Part shown: positions 1-7,053 of the stretch, one piece after another
Layout: each line of letters starts with the position of its first letter
Numbering within the stretch: position 1 is the first letter of the stretch
NCBI GenBank assembly: GCA_946539475.1
Contig: CAMNHM010000116.1
Span: 1 to 8,418 of the forward strand
Reading direction: 5' to 3'
Origin: an uncultured Prevotellaceae bacterium
Lineage (GTDB): Bacteria; Bacteroidota; Bacteroidia; Bacteroidales; Bacteroidaceae
Length of the DNA stretch: 8,418 nt
Notes under the pieces: model-generated
What the model saw: only the letters and a program-made list of their open reading frames with translations
Told to the model about the DNA's origin: nothing
Databases searched by the model: none
Made by a program: the position numbers and the translations under genes

Positions 1-770
1 ACCAGATAGCAGCCAAGTTTCTCGATGCCACTACCGACATCTGCCCCAACTGGAAGCTGGCGACGCCCGACCCGATGGTGACCGTGGGCCTGAAGTGCGA
101 AGGCTTCCGCGTGGAGATGATCATCCGCTCGATCCTCACCGGATCGGCATGGCGCGAATACAAGAACGGCTGCCGAGAGCTCTGCGGCGTCCGCCTGCCC
201 GACGGCATGAAGGAGAACGAGCGTTTCCCCGAACCGATCATCACACCGACGACGAAGGCCGACGAGGGTCACGACATGAACATCTCACGCGAGGAGATCA
301 TCGCACAGGGACTCGTCTCAGCCGAGGACTACGCCGTGATGGAGGACTACACCCGTCGTATCTTCAAGCGCGGACAGGAGATCGCAGCCCAGCGCGGGCT
401 CATCCTCGTCGACACGAAGTACGAGTTCGGAAAGCGCGACGGCAAGGTGTACCTCATCGACGAGATCCATACGCCCGACTCCAGCCGCTACTTCTATGCC
501 GACGGCTATGAGGAGAAGCTCAGCAAGGGCGAGCCACAGCGACAGCTGTCGAAGGAGTTCGTGCGCCAGTGGCTCATCGACCACAACTTCATGAACGAGC
601 CCGGACAGGTGATGCCCGAGATCACCGACGCCTATGCCGAGAGCGTCTCCGAGCGCTATATCGAGCTCTACGAGCACATCACGGGCGAGAAGTTCGACCG
701 CGCCGAGGAGAGTGCCGACATCGCCCGCCGCATCGAGCAGAACGTCACCAACTGGCTCGCCTCCAGATAG
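1..770 (+). CDS. purC: SAICAR synthase PurC (5' partial)
   Basis: Phosphoribosylaminoimidazole-succinocarboxamide synthase. It joins CAIR to aspartate using ATP, giving SAICAR in cytosolic de novo purine synthesis. The reading frame is open from base 3, so the gene starts left of the window; an ATG at 75 is internal, since the codons before it encode conserved family sequence running into [10 protein letters not shown]. About 255 residues are visible. Diagnostic stretches are [21 protein letters not shown], the PurC signature LVDTKYEFG and the substrate-binding stretch [12 protein letters not shown]. The C-terminal part ([16 protein letters not shown]) is typical of the roughly 310-residue Bacteroidetes form, so some 60 residues are missing. 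It ends 88 bp before menG and probably shares its transcript. The pathway partner purM lies further along the same strand. Identification is by remembered family motifs. Confidence 0.97.
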   Translation, partial: QIAAKFLDATTDICPNWKLATPDPMVTVGLKCEGFRVEMIIRSILTGSAWREYKNGCRELCGVRLPDGMKENERFPEPIITPTTKADEGHDMNISREEIIAQGLVSAEDYAVMEDYTRRIFKRGQEIAAQRGLILVDTKYEFGKRDGKVYLIDEIHTPDSSRYFYADGYEEKLSKGEPQRQLSKEFVRQWLIDHNFMNEPGQVMPEITDAYAESVSERYIELYEHITGEKFDRAEESADIARRIEQNVTNWLASR

Positions 771-858
771 TCCCCGGGAAAGACCCGTAGTCCCAACGGG
801 CTGATTCACGACGAATACTTGGACAGCCAGAAAGAGGAAGAGAGAGAAAAAAAGAGAA

Positions 859-1590
859 ATGTACGACCAAGAGCAGATAAAGCCCTACGGCGAAGGCGAG
901 AAAGCGAGCCAGGTGGAGGAGATGTTCGACAACATCGCCCCTAACTACGACAAGCTGAACCACCGCCTCTCGTGGAACATCGACCGCGGCTGGCGGCGGA
1001 AGGCCATCAAGGCCCTCGCCCCACATCGCCCACAGACGATGCTCGACATCGCCACGGGTACGGGCGACTTTGCCATCATGGCAGCCCAGATGCTCAGCCC
1101 GCAACGGCTCGTGGGAGTCGACATCAGCGAGGGCATGATGGCCATCGGAGCCGAGAAAGTGATGCGGCAAGGGCTGCAGGACGTCATCTCCTTCGAAAAG
1201 GAAGACTGCCTCAGCCTGTCGTATGCCGACAACACGTTCGACGCCGTAACGGCAGCCTTCGGCATACGCAACTTTGCCAGCCTCGACCGCGGGCTCTCCG
1301 AGATGTGCCGCGTGATGAAGGAAGGCGGGCACCTGAGCATCGTCGAGCTGACGACGCCCGTCTGCTTCCCCATGAAGCAGCTGTTCAAGGTCTATAGCCA
1401 TACCGTGCTGCCCATCTACGGGCGCCTCGTCTCGAAGGACAAAAGCGCCTACACATATCTCACGCGAACCATCGAAGCCTTCCCGCAAGGAGAGCAGATG
1501 ATGGAGATCCTCAAGCAGGCCGGATTCCGCCAAGCGGCATTCCAAAGGCTCACCTTCGGCATCTGCACCCTCTATACGGCGACTAAATGA
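859..1590 (+). CDS. menG: Demethylmenaquinone methyltransferase (MenG/UbiE family)
   Basis: SAM-dependent C-methyltransferase that converts demethylmenaquinone to menaquinone, the last step in making the respiratory quinone; it acts at the inner face of the membrane. The 243-residue length is normal for UbiE/MenG/COQ5. Family signature 1 is seen as [16 protein letters not shown] (30-45). The SAM-binding glycine motif is [12 protein letters not shown] (62-73), with the acidic residue ending strand 2 in GVDIS (86-90). The AAFGIRNF block is at 132-139 and the signature 2 region RVMKEGG at 151-157. The ATG at 859 follows a purine-rich leader (GAGAGAAAAAAAGAGAA) and gives the expected N-terminus. 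Bacteroidetes use menaquinone rather than ubiquinone, so MenG is the better name than UbiE; that choice comes from taxonomy, not from the sequence. It sits 49 bp upstream of aroE. Confidence 0.95.
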   Translation: MYDQEQIKPYGEGEKASQVEEMFDNIAPNYDKLNHRLSWNIDRGWRRKAIKALAPHRPQTMLDIATGTGDFAIMAAQMLSPQRLVGVDISEGMMAIGAEKVMRQGLQDVISFEKEDCLSLSYADNTFDAVTAAFGIRNFASLDRGLSEMCRVMKEGGHLSIVELTTPVCFPMKQLFKVYSHTVLPIYGRLVSKDKSAYTYLTRTIEAFPQGEQMMEILKQAGFRQAAFQRLTFGICTLYTATK

Positions 1591-1639
1591 AGCCTGCCGG
1601 AAGAGGTAACCCTAAACAAATCATCAACAAACGACAAAG

Positions 1640-2389
1640 GTGGATAAATACGGACTCATAGGCTACCCACTGGGCCATTCGTTCTCGGTCAGCTATCACA
1701 ACCAGCGCTTTGCCGACGAAGGCATCAATGCGAAGTACATCAACTTCGAGATACCCTCCATCGACGAGCTACCCGAAGTGCTCGGCTCCAATCCGGAGCT
1801 GAAGGGACTCAACGTCACCATCCCCTACAAGGAGAAGGTGATCGAGTTTCTCGACTACATCAGCCCCGAGGCACGCGCCATAGGAGCCGTCAACGTCATA
1901 CGCGTCATCCACGAGGGCAAGAACATCAAGCTCAAAGGCTACAACAGCGACGTCATAGGCTTCACCCAGAGCATAGAGCCCATGCTGGAAAGCCACCACA
2001 AACGGGCACTCGTGCTGGGTACGGGAGGGGCGTCGAAAGCAGTGGCCTACGGGCTGAAGTCGCTGGGCGTGGAGCCCGTCTTCGTCAGCCGCTATGAGCG
2101 GCCGGGCACGATCCAGTACGACAGCATCACGCCAGAGGTAGTGCACGAATATCCCGTCATCGTCAACTGCACGCCGCTGGGCATGTTCCCGAAAATCGAC
2201 ACCTGCCCGCAACTGCCCTACGAGGCCCTCGACGACAAGAACATCCTCTACGACCTCATCTACAATCCCGACGAGACACTCTTCATGAGGCTCGGTGCGC
2301 GCCAGGGGGCTGCCGTGAAGAACGGCCTTGAGATGCTCCTGCTGCAGGCTTTCGCCTCGTGGGAGTTCTGGAACGGGAAGGAGAAATAA
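1640..2389 (+). CDS. aroE: Shikimate dehydrogenase AroE
   Basis: Reduces 3-dehydroshikimate to shikimate with NADPH in the chorismate pathway; cytosolic. Length 249 residues, the short form usual in Bacteroidetes. Near the N-terminus the substrate-binding serine motif reads GYPLGHSFSVSYHN (8-21). The catalytic pair is visible as Lys64 in NVTIPYK (58-64) and Asp104 in GYNSD (100-104). The dinucleotide-binding loop is GTGGASKAV (127-135), followed by NCTPLGMFP (176-184) and the C-terminal KNGLEMLLLQA (227-237). The basic NRT motif common in NADP-specific AroE is replaced by SRYERPG (150-156), so cofactor preference cannot be read directly. Translation starts at GTG; no in-frame ATG upstream fits, and this start yields the expected MDKYGLIGYP beginning. 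Chorismate also feeds menaquinone synthesis, which gives a loose functional link to menG just upstream. Confidence 0.95.
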   Translation: MDKYGLIGYPLGHSFSVSYHNQRFADEGINAKYINFEIPSIDELPEVLGSNPELKGLNVTIPYKEKVIEFLDYISPEARAIGAVNVIRVIHEGKNIKLKGYNSDVIGFTQSIEPMLESHHKRALVLGTGGASKAVAYGLKSLGVEPVFVSRYERPGTIQYDSITPEVVHEYPVIVNCTPLGMFPKIDTCPQLPYEALDDKNILYDLIYNPDETLFMRLGARQGAAVKNGLEMLLLQAFASWEFWNGKEK

Positions 2390-2428
2390 GGAAAGGACAA
2401 ACCAAGGAAAATGTAAACCCTAAGCAAT

Positions 2429-3739
2429 ATGAATTTTACAACCAACCGATCATGCGTCATCGCCGTCGTTGCGACGGTTGCCGTCGTCGTAGGACTCATC
2501 GTGCTCTTCGACCTTGGCAGCAAAATGTACGGCGAGGTGTCAGCCACGTCAGTAGTCTTCGGAATGGCCATACTGCTCGGACTCATCGCCGTCGCCGGCA
2601 CGTGGGTCAGCAAGGAGAACGCCGCTGAGCAGAAGGTCATAGAGGAGCGCAGCGAAGTACTCAGCAGCCTGACACAGACCTTCAACGACAACGTCGACAT
2701 CCTGGAGAAGGCATACAACGCCAAGATCCAGGAGAGCCCGTCGGATGCCGCAAGCATAAAGGATCGCTACAGCAAGGAATACGACAGGCTCTACGAGGAG
2801 CACTTCAGCACCAGCCTCGACAAGAAGTCGGAATGGAACAAGCAGGCGCCGCTGAAGATCCATAAGTTCTGGAACTGGGCGCTGGGATTGGGGCTCCTCG
2901 GCGGCTGCGCCGGCTCGACGTTCTCCGTAGGACTGAGCCTGCCCCCCGAGCCAGAGATCAACGCCCTGATGGAAAGCCGTACGTGGAACGCCGAAAACAT
3001 TCCCATGCCCCACATGGACGACCACAGCCTCTACGTCTCCAATCCCGACAGCATCCTATCGCCGACAGCCGTCGACAGCATCAATGCCACGCTGGAGCGC
3101 CTCGACGACGTGCTGGGCGTAGAGTCGGCATTCATCATTGTCGGACATATCGAGAACGACGACGATGCCGCTATGGTAAGAGGCATCTACAACAAATATG
3201 GCGTAGGACGCGAAGGACGAGGACTCGTCGTCGTCATCGGCTATCTCGACCACACCTGTAACATAGCGCCCAGCCTCGGGTTGGAAGGCGATCTCACTGA
3301 CGCTGAGTGCCGACGACTGGCCGAGACATACCTCTATCCCTCCATGCGCGCAGAGCTGCCCGACAGCGGAATGGTTTACCTCGCCGATGCCGTCTACGCC
3401 CTACTGGCAGGAAAGGAGATGCCACAGATGGCATCGTTCGTCAACCGCAACGACAGCGACGACGGCGGCTCGCCAATGCCGCTCCTGCTGGGCGGACTGC
3501 TTGTCGCACTCTTCGGAGGATATGCCGGCAAGAAGTCGAGCCAGACGACACCCAAGAGCCGTGTGGCACCACGAATGAACCCCTTCTACACACCGCCCAC
3601 CAGCTCCTCCTCCAACTACGGCGGCGGCAGCGGCGGCGGCCGCTCACGTTCCAGCTGGGGCGGCGGCTCGTCAAAGCGCTCAGGAGGCTACGGCGGCAGC
3701 GGCAGCTGGGGAGGCGGCGGCTACAGCGGCAAGTGGTAA
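2429..3739 (+). CDS. Membrane protein with TPM domain and Gly/Ser-rich tail
   Basis: A 436-residue membrane protein with a TPM domain (Pfam TPM_phosphatase, formerly DUF477; YgcG-like). Visible order: hydrophobic segment 9-28, second segment 41-59, a charged, probably helical stretch about 61-145, a third hydrophobic segment 149-168, the TPM domain about 200-328 (core SAFIIVGHIENDDDAAMV, then GREGRGLVVVIGY and IAPSLGLEGDLTDAECRRL), a fourth hydrophobic segment 349-365, then a tail from about 391 made almost only of Gly, Ser and aromatic residues ending GGYSGKW. Gly-rich tails are common in this family. The most common layout is a signal peptide, TPM and one C-terminal membrane helix, so the extra N-terminal two-helix plus coil module is less usual. 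It lies 42 bp before lemA, and TPM/LemA pairs recur in many bacteria. The biochemical role is not established; a link to membrane-protein turnover, as for plant TPM proteins in photosystem II repair, is only an analogy. Confidence 0.88.
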   Translation: MNFTTNRSCVIAVVATVAVVVGLIVLFDLGSKMYGEVSATSVVFGMAILLGLIAVAGTWVSKENAAEQKVIEERSEVLSSLTQTFNDNVDILEKAYNAKIQESPSDAASIKDRYSKEYDRLYEEHFSTSLDKKSEWNKQAPLKIHKFWNWALGLGLLGGCAGSTFSVGLSLPPEPEINALMESRTWNAENIPMPHMDDHSLYVSNPDSILSPTAVDSINATLERLDDVLGVESAFIIVGHIENDDDAAMVRGIYNKYGVGREGRGLVVVIGYLDHTCNIAPSLGLEGDLTDAECRRLAETYLYPSMRAELPDSGMVYLADAVYALLAGKEMPQMASFVNRNDSDDGGSPMPLLLGGLLVALFGGYAGKKSSQTTPKSRVAPRMNPFYTPPTSSSSNYGGGSGGGRSRSSWGGGSSKRSGGYGGSGSWGGGGYSGKW

Positions 3740-3781
3740 CAGAAAGAAAAAAAATTATTCACCTATAAAACAATTAACATC

Positions 3782-4366
3782 ATGAAAAGTAAGAAGACAA
3801 TTATCGGCATCGCTGCCATCGCCGTCATCGTACTCTGGTTGATGAGCGGCTACAACTCAATGGTCAACGTTCAGGAAGAAGCAACCACAGCGCTCGCTGA
3901 CGTGCAGTCAGCATACAAGCGTCGTGCCGACCTCATCCCGAACCTCGTGAACGTCGTCAAGGGATATGCCGAGCATGAGAAGGGAACACTCGAGGGCGTC
4001 ATCAACGCCCGTGCAAAGGCAACGCAGATCACCCTCGACCCCAACAACCTCACACCCGAGAAGCTGCAGGAGTTCCAGGCAGCACAGGGAGAGCTCTCGC
4101 AGGCACTAGGACGACTGATGGTCGTGCAGGAGCAGTATCCCGAGCTGAAGGCCAACGAGAACTTCAAGGACCTACAGACACAGCTCGAGGGCACAGAAAA
4201 CCGCATCAACGAAATGCGCATCAACTTCAACAAGGTCGTCGAGAAGTACAACAAGACCGTGCGCAGCTTTCCCAAGAACCTCCTAGCAGGCATCTTCGGC
4301 TTCGACCGCATGAGCAAGTTTGAGGCTACCGAGAAAGAGATGGAGACTCCCGAGGTGAAATTCTAA
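3782..4366 (+). CDS. lemA: LemA family membrane protein
   Basis: A LemA-family protein of 194 residues, the usual size. The N-terminus (MKSKKTIIGI) leads into one membrane helix at about 6-22, leaving a long, mostly helical domain outside or at the membrane face. The hallmark conserved block follows: YNSMVNVQEEATTALADVQS (24-43), then KRRADLIPNLVNVVKGYAEHE (46-66), then an Ala/Lys-rich helix and the later conserved region YNKTVRSFPKNLLAGIFGF. The function of the family is unknown; structures are helical bundles, and the name comes from a Listeria antigen. It is flanked by the TPM protein (42 bp upstream) and purM (9 bp downstream). The very short gap to purM suggests the two are co-transcribed and possibly translationally coupled. 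Confidence 0.95.
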   Translation: MKSKKTIIGIAAIAVIVLWLMSGYNSMVNVQEEATTALADVQSAYKRRADLIPNLVNVVKGYAEHEKGTLEGVINARAKATQITLDPNNLTPEKLQEFQAAQGELSQALGRLMVVQEQYPELKANENFKDLQTQLEGTENRINEMRINFNKVVEKYNKTVRSFPKNLLAGIFGFDRMSKFEATEKEMETPEVKF

Positions 4367-4375
4367 ACGACAATA

Positions 4376-5563
4376 ATGGACAACCGCTACATGCAGCGTG
4401 GCGTCTCAGCAGCCAAGGAAGACGTCCACGCAGCTATCAAGAACATCGACAAGGGGCTCTTCCCACAGGCCTTCTGCAAGATTATCCCCGACATCCTCGG
4501 AGGCGACCCCGACTACTGCAACATCATGCATGCCGACGGAGCAGGCACAAAGTCGTCGCTGGCATACATGTACTGGAGGGAGACGGGCGACCTCAGCGTA
4601 TGGAAAGGCATCGCACAGGACGCTATCGTCATGAACACCGACGACCTGCTCTGCGTGGGCGCCACCGACAACATCCTCGTCTCGAGCACCATCGGACGCA
4701 ACAAGATGCTCATACCAGCAGAGGTGATATCGGCCATCATCAACGGCACCGACGAGCTGCTGGCGGAGCTGCGAGGGATGGGCATCGGCATCTGGCCCAC
4801 AGGAGGCGAGACGGCCGACGTTGGCGACCTCGTGCGAACCATCATCGTCGACTCGACCGTCACCTGCCGCATGCCGCGCGCCGACGTCATCGACAATGCC
4901 CATATCCGACCGGGCGACGTCATCGTCGGACTATCGTCGACAGGACAGGCCACCTACGAGAGCACCTACAACGGAGGCATGGGCTCCAACGGGCTCACAT
5001 CGGCACGCCACGATGTCTTTGCCAAGTATCTTGCTGAAAAATATCCGGAGAGCTACGACCATCAGGTGCCCTACGACCTCGTCTACAGCGGCAAGTACGA
5101 GCTGCTGTCGGAATATGCAGAAGAGGCGGAGCATTCAGACGGCGGCAAGCTGCCCAACGCCGGACGCCTCGTGCTATCGCCGACACGCACCTACGCACCC
5201 GTCATCAAGCGCGTGCTCGACGAGCTACGCCCCGAGATACACGGAATGGTGCACTGCACGGGAGGCGCCCAGACAAAGGTGCTCCACTTCGTGGGCGACG
5301 ACTGCCGCGTGATAAAAGACAACATGTTCCCCGTACCGCCGCTCTTCAGGATGATCCACGACTGCTCTGCCACCGACTGGCGCGAGATGTATCAGGTGTT
5401 CAACATGGGCCACCGAATGGAGATCTACGTACGGCCGGAAACGGCCGACCGCGTGATCGAGATTTCCCGCTCGTTCAACATCGATGCACAGGTAGTAGGC
5501 CACATCGAGCAAGGGCGCCGCTCGCTCACCATCAAGAGCGAGTTCGGAACGTTCGACTATTAG
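4376..5563 (+). CDS. purM: Phosphoribosylformylglycinamidine cyclo-ligase PurM (AIR synthase)
   Basis: Closes the imidazole ring by converting FGAM and ATP into AIR in purine biosynthesis; cytosolic. At 395 residues this is the longer Bacteroidetes-type PurM rather than the roughly 345-residue E. coli form. Motifs seen: RGVSAAKEDVHAAIKNID (8-25), the glycine-rich DGAGTKS (54-60), MNTDDLLCVGA (86-96), GGETADVGD (143-151), GLSSTGQATYES (185-196), GSNGLTSARHD (203-213), GMVHCTGGAQTK (290-301) and FNMGHRMEIY (342-351). A short Glu/Ser/Gly-rich stretch near 247-262 looks like a variable loop. The ATG lies 9 bp after the lemA stop. It is the last gene of the + strand unit, ending 45 bp before the terminator hairpin. 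In related genomes I recall prfA and pyrF following purM; here they are replaced by convergent accessory genes. Confidence 0.97.
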   Translation: MDNRYMQRGVSAAKEDVHAAIKNIDKGLFPQAFCKIIPDILGGDPDYCNIMHADGAGTKSSLAYMYWRETGDLSVWKGIAQDAIVMNTDDLLCVGATDNILVSSTIGRNKMLIPAEVISAIINGTDELLAELRGMGIGIWPTGGETADVGDLVRTIIVDSTVTCRMPRADVIDNAHIRPGDVIVGLSSTGQATYESTYNGGMGSNGLTSARHDVFAKYLAEKYPESYDHQVPYDLVYSGKYELLSEYAEEAEHSDGGKLPNAGRLVLSPTRTYAPVIKRVLDELRPEIHGMVHCTGGAQTKVLHFVGDDCRVIKDNMFPVPPLFRMIHDCSATDWREMYQVFNMGHRMEIYVRPETADRVIEISRSFNIDAQVVGHIEQGRRSLTIKSEFGTFDY

Positions 5564-5607
5564 TCGAATACTCTCAGCAAAGGAGGGGGTGCCCCCAAAA
5601 AAGAAGT

Positions 5608-5643
5608 GAACCCCAGAGGTCGGACATCCGACTTCTGGGGTTC
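5608..5643. terminator. Strong hairpin between convergent genes (probable bidirectional terminator)
   Basis: Arms at 5608-5624 and 5627-5643 pair over 17 positions, with one G-T mismatch (a wobble when transcribed on one strand) and two bases between them. On the - strand the hairpin is followed by CACTTCTTTTTT, a good U-tract, so it should stop transcripts leaving the amidase gene. On the + strand the following sequence (GCTCTATTTG) is only weakly U-rich, so ending of the purM transcript there is less certain. Confidence 0.85.
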
Positions 5644-5646
5644 GCT

Positions 5647-6084
5647 CTATTTGCCGACGGAAGTGCCGGGAGGCTGCAGAGCCTGGTATTCCGTGATGGC
5701 ATCGAAGCAGGGGCACGCCTTCTTCACGCCGGGCAGGTCGCGATGGCCAACGATACGGGCCTGCGGATGAGCAGCCTTCAGCCGACGGAGCAGTCGCAGC
5801 AGCGCACGCTTCTGGCGCGTCGTACGCGTGTCGGCGGGGTTGCCGTCGCTGTCGAGGCCGCCCTCATAGCAGACGCCCAGCGAGTGCGTGTTGTAGCCCT
5901 TGGCATGGGCCCCGACGAGCTGCTCATGGCGCGTCTGGTAGACGTAGCCGCTGCGTCTGATATAGTAGTGGTAGCCGGTGAACCCGAAGCGGTCGGCATG
6001 GCACCGTATCAGCGCCGTCACCGGAAACGGCTTGTCGCACCGCGTAGCCGAGCAGTGCACAACAATCAAATCAATCGTTCGCAT
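5647..6084 (-). CDS. N-acetylmuramoyl-L-alanine amidase, T7-lysozyme-like (Amidase_2)
   Basis: A 145-residue zinc amidase predicted to cleave the bond between N-acetylmuramic acid and L-alanine in peptidoglycan. The N-terminus MRTIDLIVVHCSAT gives the first zinc ligand, His10. TGYHYYIRRSG (36-46) carries the tyrosine region near the catalytic site. GAHAKGYNTHSLGVCYEGG (58-76) is a core family block. GHRDLPGVKKACPCFD (113-128) holds His114 and a cysteine, most likely Cys124 by comparison with the KAC motif of T7 lysozyme; Cys126 is an alternative. No signal peptide or membrane segment is seen, so like phage endolysins it would need another route to the wall. It is the last gene of the - strand cassette and is separated from the smalltalk gene by a 265-bp repeat-rich leader. 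In Bacteroidales this amidase regularly accompanies HU-like, DUF4248 and smalltalk genes; its role there is unknown. Confidence 0.9.
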   Translation of the reverse strand: MRTIDLIVVHCSATRCDKPFPVTALIRCHADRFGFTGYHYYIRRSGYVYQTRHEQLVGAHAKGYNTHSLGVCYEGGLDSDGNPADTRTTRQKRALLRLLRRLKAAHPQARIVGHRDLPGVKKACPCFDAITEYQALQPPGTSVGK

Positions 6085-6100
6085 ATTCTTTCATTTAAAA

Positions 6101-6340
6101 AAAGTTGTCCTTATGGTAAAGAAGACAACTCAAACAACTAAGACAACCTTTATTTTTTTTCTGTTTCAACAGCCCGCAGTTGTCATTGCGCTTTTCTCTT
6201 AAAAAGTTGTCCAAAAGTTGTCCAAGTTGTCTTTAGGGGAAAGAAGACAACTCAAACAACTAGGACAACCTTTATTCCCGCAGTTGTCATTGCGCTTTTC
6301 TTTTAAAAAAAGTTGTCAAAGTTGTCCAAGTTGTCTTCTT
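6101..6340. repeat. GTTGTC/GACAAC hexamer repeat array, two copies of a composite unit
   Basis: This fills the 265-bp gap between the amidase and smalltalk genes; I find no credible gene in it. The + strand shows GTTGTC at 6104, 6179, 6206, 6217, 6226, 6283, 6312, 6321 and 6330, and GACAAC at 6124, 6142, 6246 and 6264, with AACAAC at 6133 and 6255. They form four triplets at mostly 9-bp steps (6124/6133/6142; 6206/6217/6226; 6246/6255/6264; 6312/6321/6330), with orientation alternating between triplets so that large imperfect hairpins can form. Two long copies, starting near 6121 and 6243, share GAAGACAACTCAAACAACTA and later CGCAGTTGTCATTGCGCTTT; the first carries about 18 extra bases after ACAACCTTTAT. 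Confidence 0.92.
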
Positions 6341-6349
6341 AATCCACCC

Positions 6350-6439
6350 CTACCCCAGGCAGCTCTGCGCGAAGAACGCGCTGAGGATGGCGGTGAGCAC
6401 GGTGATGATAAACTGGATAATAGTCTTCCAACGTTTCAT
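6350..6439 (-). CDS. 'Smalltalk' family hydrophobic micropeptide
   Basis: A 29-codon reading frame that length-based gene finders miss. It starts at ATG 6439 and ends at TAG (6352-6350). The peptide begins MKRWKTIIQF, continues as one hydrophobic segment (about residues 7-24) and ends AQSCLG. This matches my memory of the Bacteroidales 'smalltalk' proteins: about 30 residues, a basic start with a WKTIIQ-like motif, a membrane helix and a terminal Ser-Cys. Its position, 25 bp after the HU-like gene and before the amidase, is the usual place for that family. The peptide is essentially a free-standing membrane helix or signal sequence. The AQSC end resembles a weak lipobox, but Gln at -2 is unusual, so lipid attachment is doubtful. 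Function is unknown. A tiny membrane peptide beside an endolysin-like enzyme suggests a holin-like possibility, which is inference only. Confidence 0.85.
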   Translation of the reverse strand: MKRWKTIIQFIITVLTAILSAFFAQSCLG

Positions 6440-6464
6440 AGAAAAGTTCTTTTATGCACAGGGA

Positions 6465-6944
6465 TTAGGGACGCGGATCGTCGGTGCCGGCAGAAGTACT
6501 GCTGTCGCCGCCGTTACTGTCGCCGTCGGCCGAGGAGACACCGGCGATGGCAGTGGCACGACGCAGCGAGGCCACCAGGTTCAGGGCCTTCGGCATGAGG
6601 ATGCCGGTGGCACGCGAGCGCAGCTTCACGCCCTGCACGTTCTTAGTGACCGAGAACTCCTCCTCGTTGTCGGCGCCGCCCTTCTGGTTCTTGATGCCGA
6701 TGGAGAAGATGGCGAGGTCGTCGATCTTCACGTTCTTGCCCTCCAGGAGCAGCTCCTTGATGCAGTTCACCATGTCGGTGAGCAGACCCTTGATGACGCC
6801 CTTCGAGAACGGTGTGTTGTGACTGGACATGTGGCCGGCAAGGCCGTCGAGGTTGACGGTCTCTTCGATCACGGGGAAGGCAAAGAACTTGCCGAACACC
6901 TTCGACTCCTGGTTGGTGTTCTTACGTAGGATGTAACGAATCAT
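6465..6944 (-). CDS. HU-like DNA-binding protein with Gly/Ser/Asp-rich tail
   Basis: A 159-residue protein of the Bacteroidetes HU/IHF-related clade (HU-HIG type, which I associate with Pfam PF18291). The start MIRYILRKNTNQES leads into a first strand region. Then come the helical HU dimerisation part (about 30-70: VNLDGLAGHMSSHNTPFSKG, then IKGLLTDMVNCIKELLLEG), the strand KNVKIDDLAIFSIGI (70-84), and an arm region with EEFSVTKNVQGVKLRSRATG (95-114) that would carry the DNA-contacting beta arm. Residues 134-159 are a low-complexity Gly/Ser/Asp tail ending TDDPRP, probably disordered. The ATG at 6944 follows directly on a 14-bp tandem repeat. A likely promoter box lies at 7054-7061, giving a leader of about 100 nt. 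Unlike housekeeping HU (about 90 residues), such proteins are numerous per genome and often sit beside this type of amidase; target and role are unknown. Confidence 0.88.
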   Translation of the reverse strand: MIRYILRKNTNQESKVFGKFFAFPVIEETVNLDGLAGHMSSHNTPFSKGVIKGLLTDMVNCIKELLLEGKNVKIDDLAIFSIGIKNQKGGADNEEEFSVTKNVQGVKLRSRATGILMPKALNLVASLRRATAIAGVSSADGDSNGGDSSTSAGTDDPRP

Positions 6945-6995
6945 AGTTGAGAGTTTAGAGTTGAGAGTTTAGAGTTGAGAGTTTAGAGTTGAGAG
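6945..6995. repeat. 14-bp tandem repeat (paired heptamers) abutting the HU start codon
   Basis: Three full copies and a partial fourth of AGTTGAGAGTTTAG begin at 6945, 6959, 6973 and 6987. On the coding (-) strand the unit is two degenerate heptamers, CTCTAAA and CTCTCAA, ending directly at the HU ATG. The repeat therefore forms the translation-initiation region of the HU mRNA. Its A/C/T-rich, purine-poor sequence contains no Shine-Dalgarno. Confidence 0.93.
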
Positions 6996-7031
6996 AGTGC
7001 TACCGCGCGACTTGCATTCCCGACAACCCTG

Positions 7032-7048
7032 TCAGAGTGTTTCTCTGA
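7032..7048. promoter_or_regulatory. Small palindrome at the predicted transcription start of the HU gene
   Basis: TCAGAG and CTCTGA form a perfect 6-bp inverted repeat around a 5-base centre, just downstream of the TACCTTTG box on the - strand. It could be an operator or a hairpin at the 5' end of the mRNA. Being short and AT/GC balanced, it could also be coincidence. Confidence 0.35.
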
Positions 7049-7053
7049 TGTTG

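Noticed and set aside
784..800. CCCGT/ACGGG hairpin between purC and menG
   Set aside because: Only a 5-bp stem with a 7-base loop and no U-tract; too weak to call as a terminator or attenuator.
318..809. 163-codon - strand frame opposite purC
   Set aside because: Antisense to a clear purC; Leu/Val/Gly-rich shadow with no recognisable domain.
745..1545. Long open frame of 266 codons on the - strand opposite menG
   Set aside because: It overlaps menG almost entirely; menG has every family motif, while this frame shows only the composition expected from the antisense of GC-rich codons.
3307..3768. 153-codon + strand frame rich in Arg overlapping the TPM gene
   Set aside because: Out-of-frame reading of the Gly/Ser-rich region; Arg-rich composition is the usual sign of a frame shift in such DNA.
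5584..5595. GGGGGTGCCCCC hairpin after purM
   Set aside because: A tight 5-bp stem with a 2-base centre is sterically poor; the neighbouring 17-bp hairpin is the better terminator.
5743..6141. 132-codon + strand frame opposite the amidase
   Set aside because: Antisense of the amidase, which carries the zinc-ligand motifs; no domain seen in the + frame.
6101..6340. CRISPR array
   Set aside because: The repeated units are hexamers at about 9-bp steps inside an inverted, duplicated block, not identical 24-47 bp repeats with unique spacers, and no cas genes are present.
6387..6929. 180-codon + strand frame opposite the HU-like gene
   Set aside because: The - strand protein matches the HU-like family and has a promoter box upstream; the + frame overlaps the smalltalk gene too and has no family signs.
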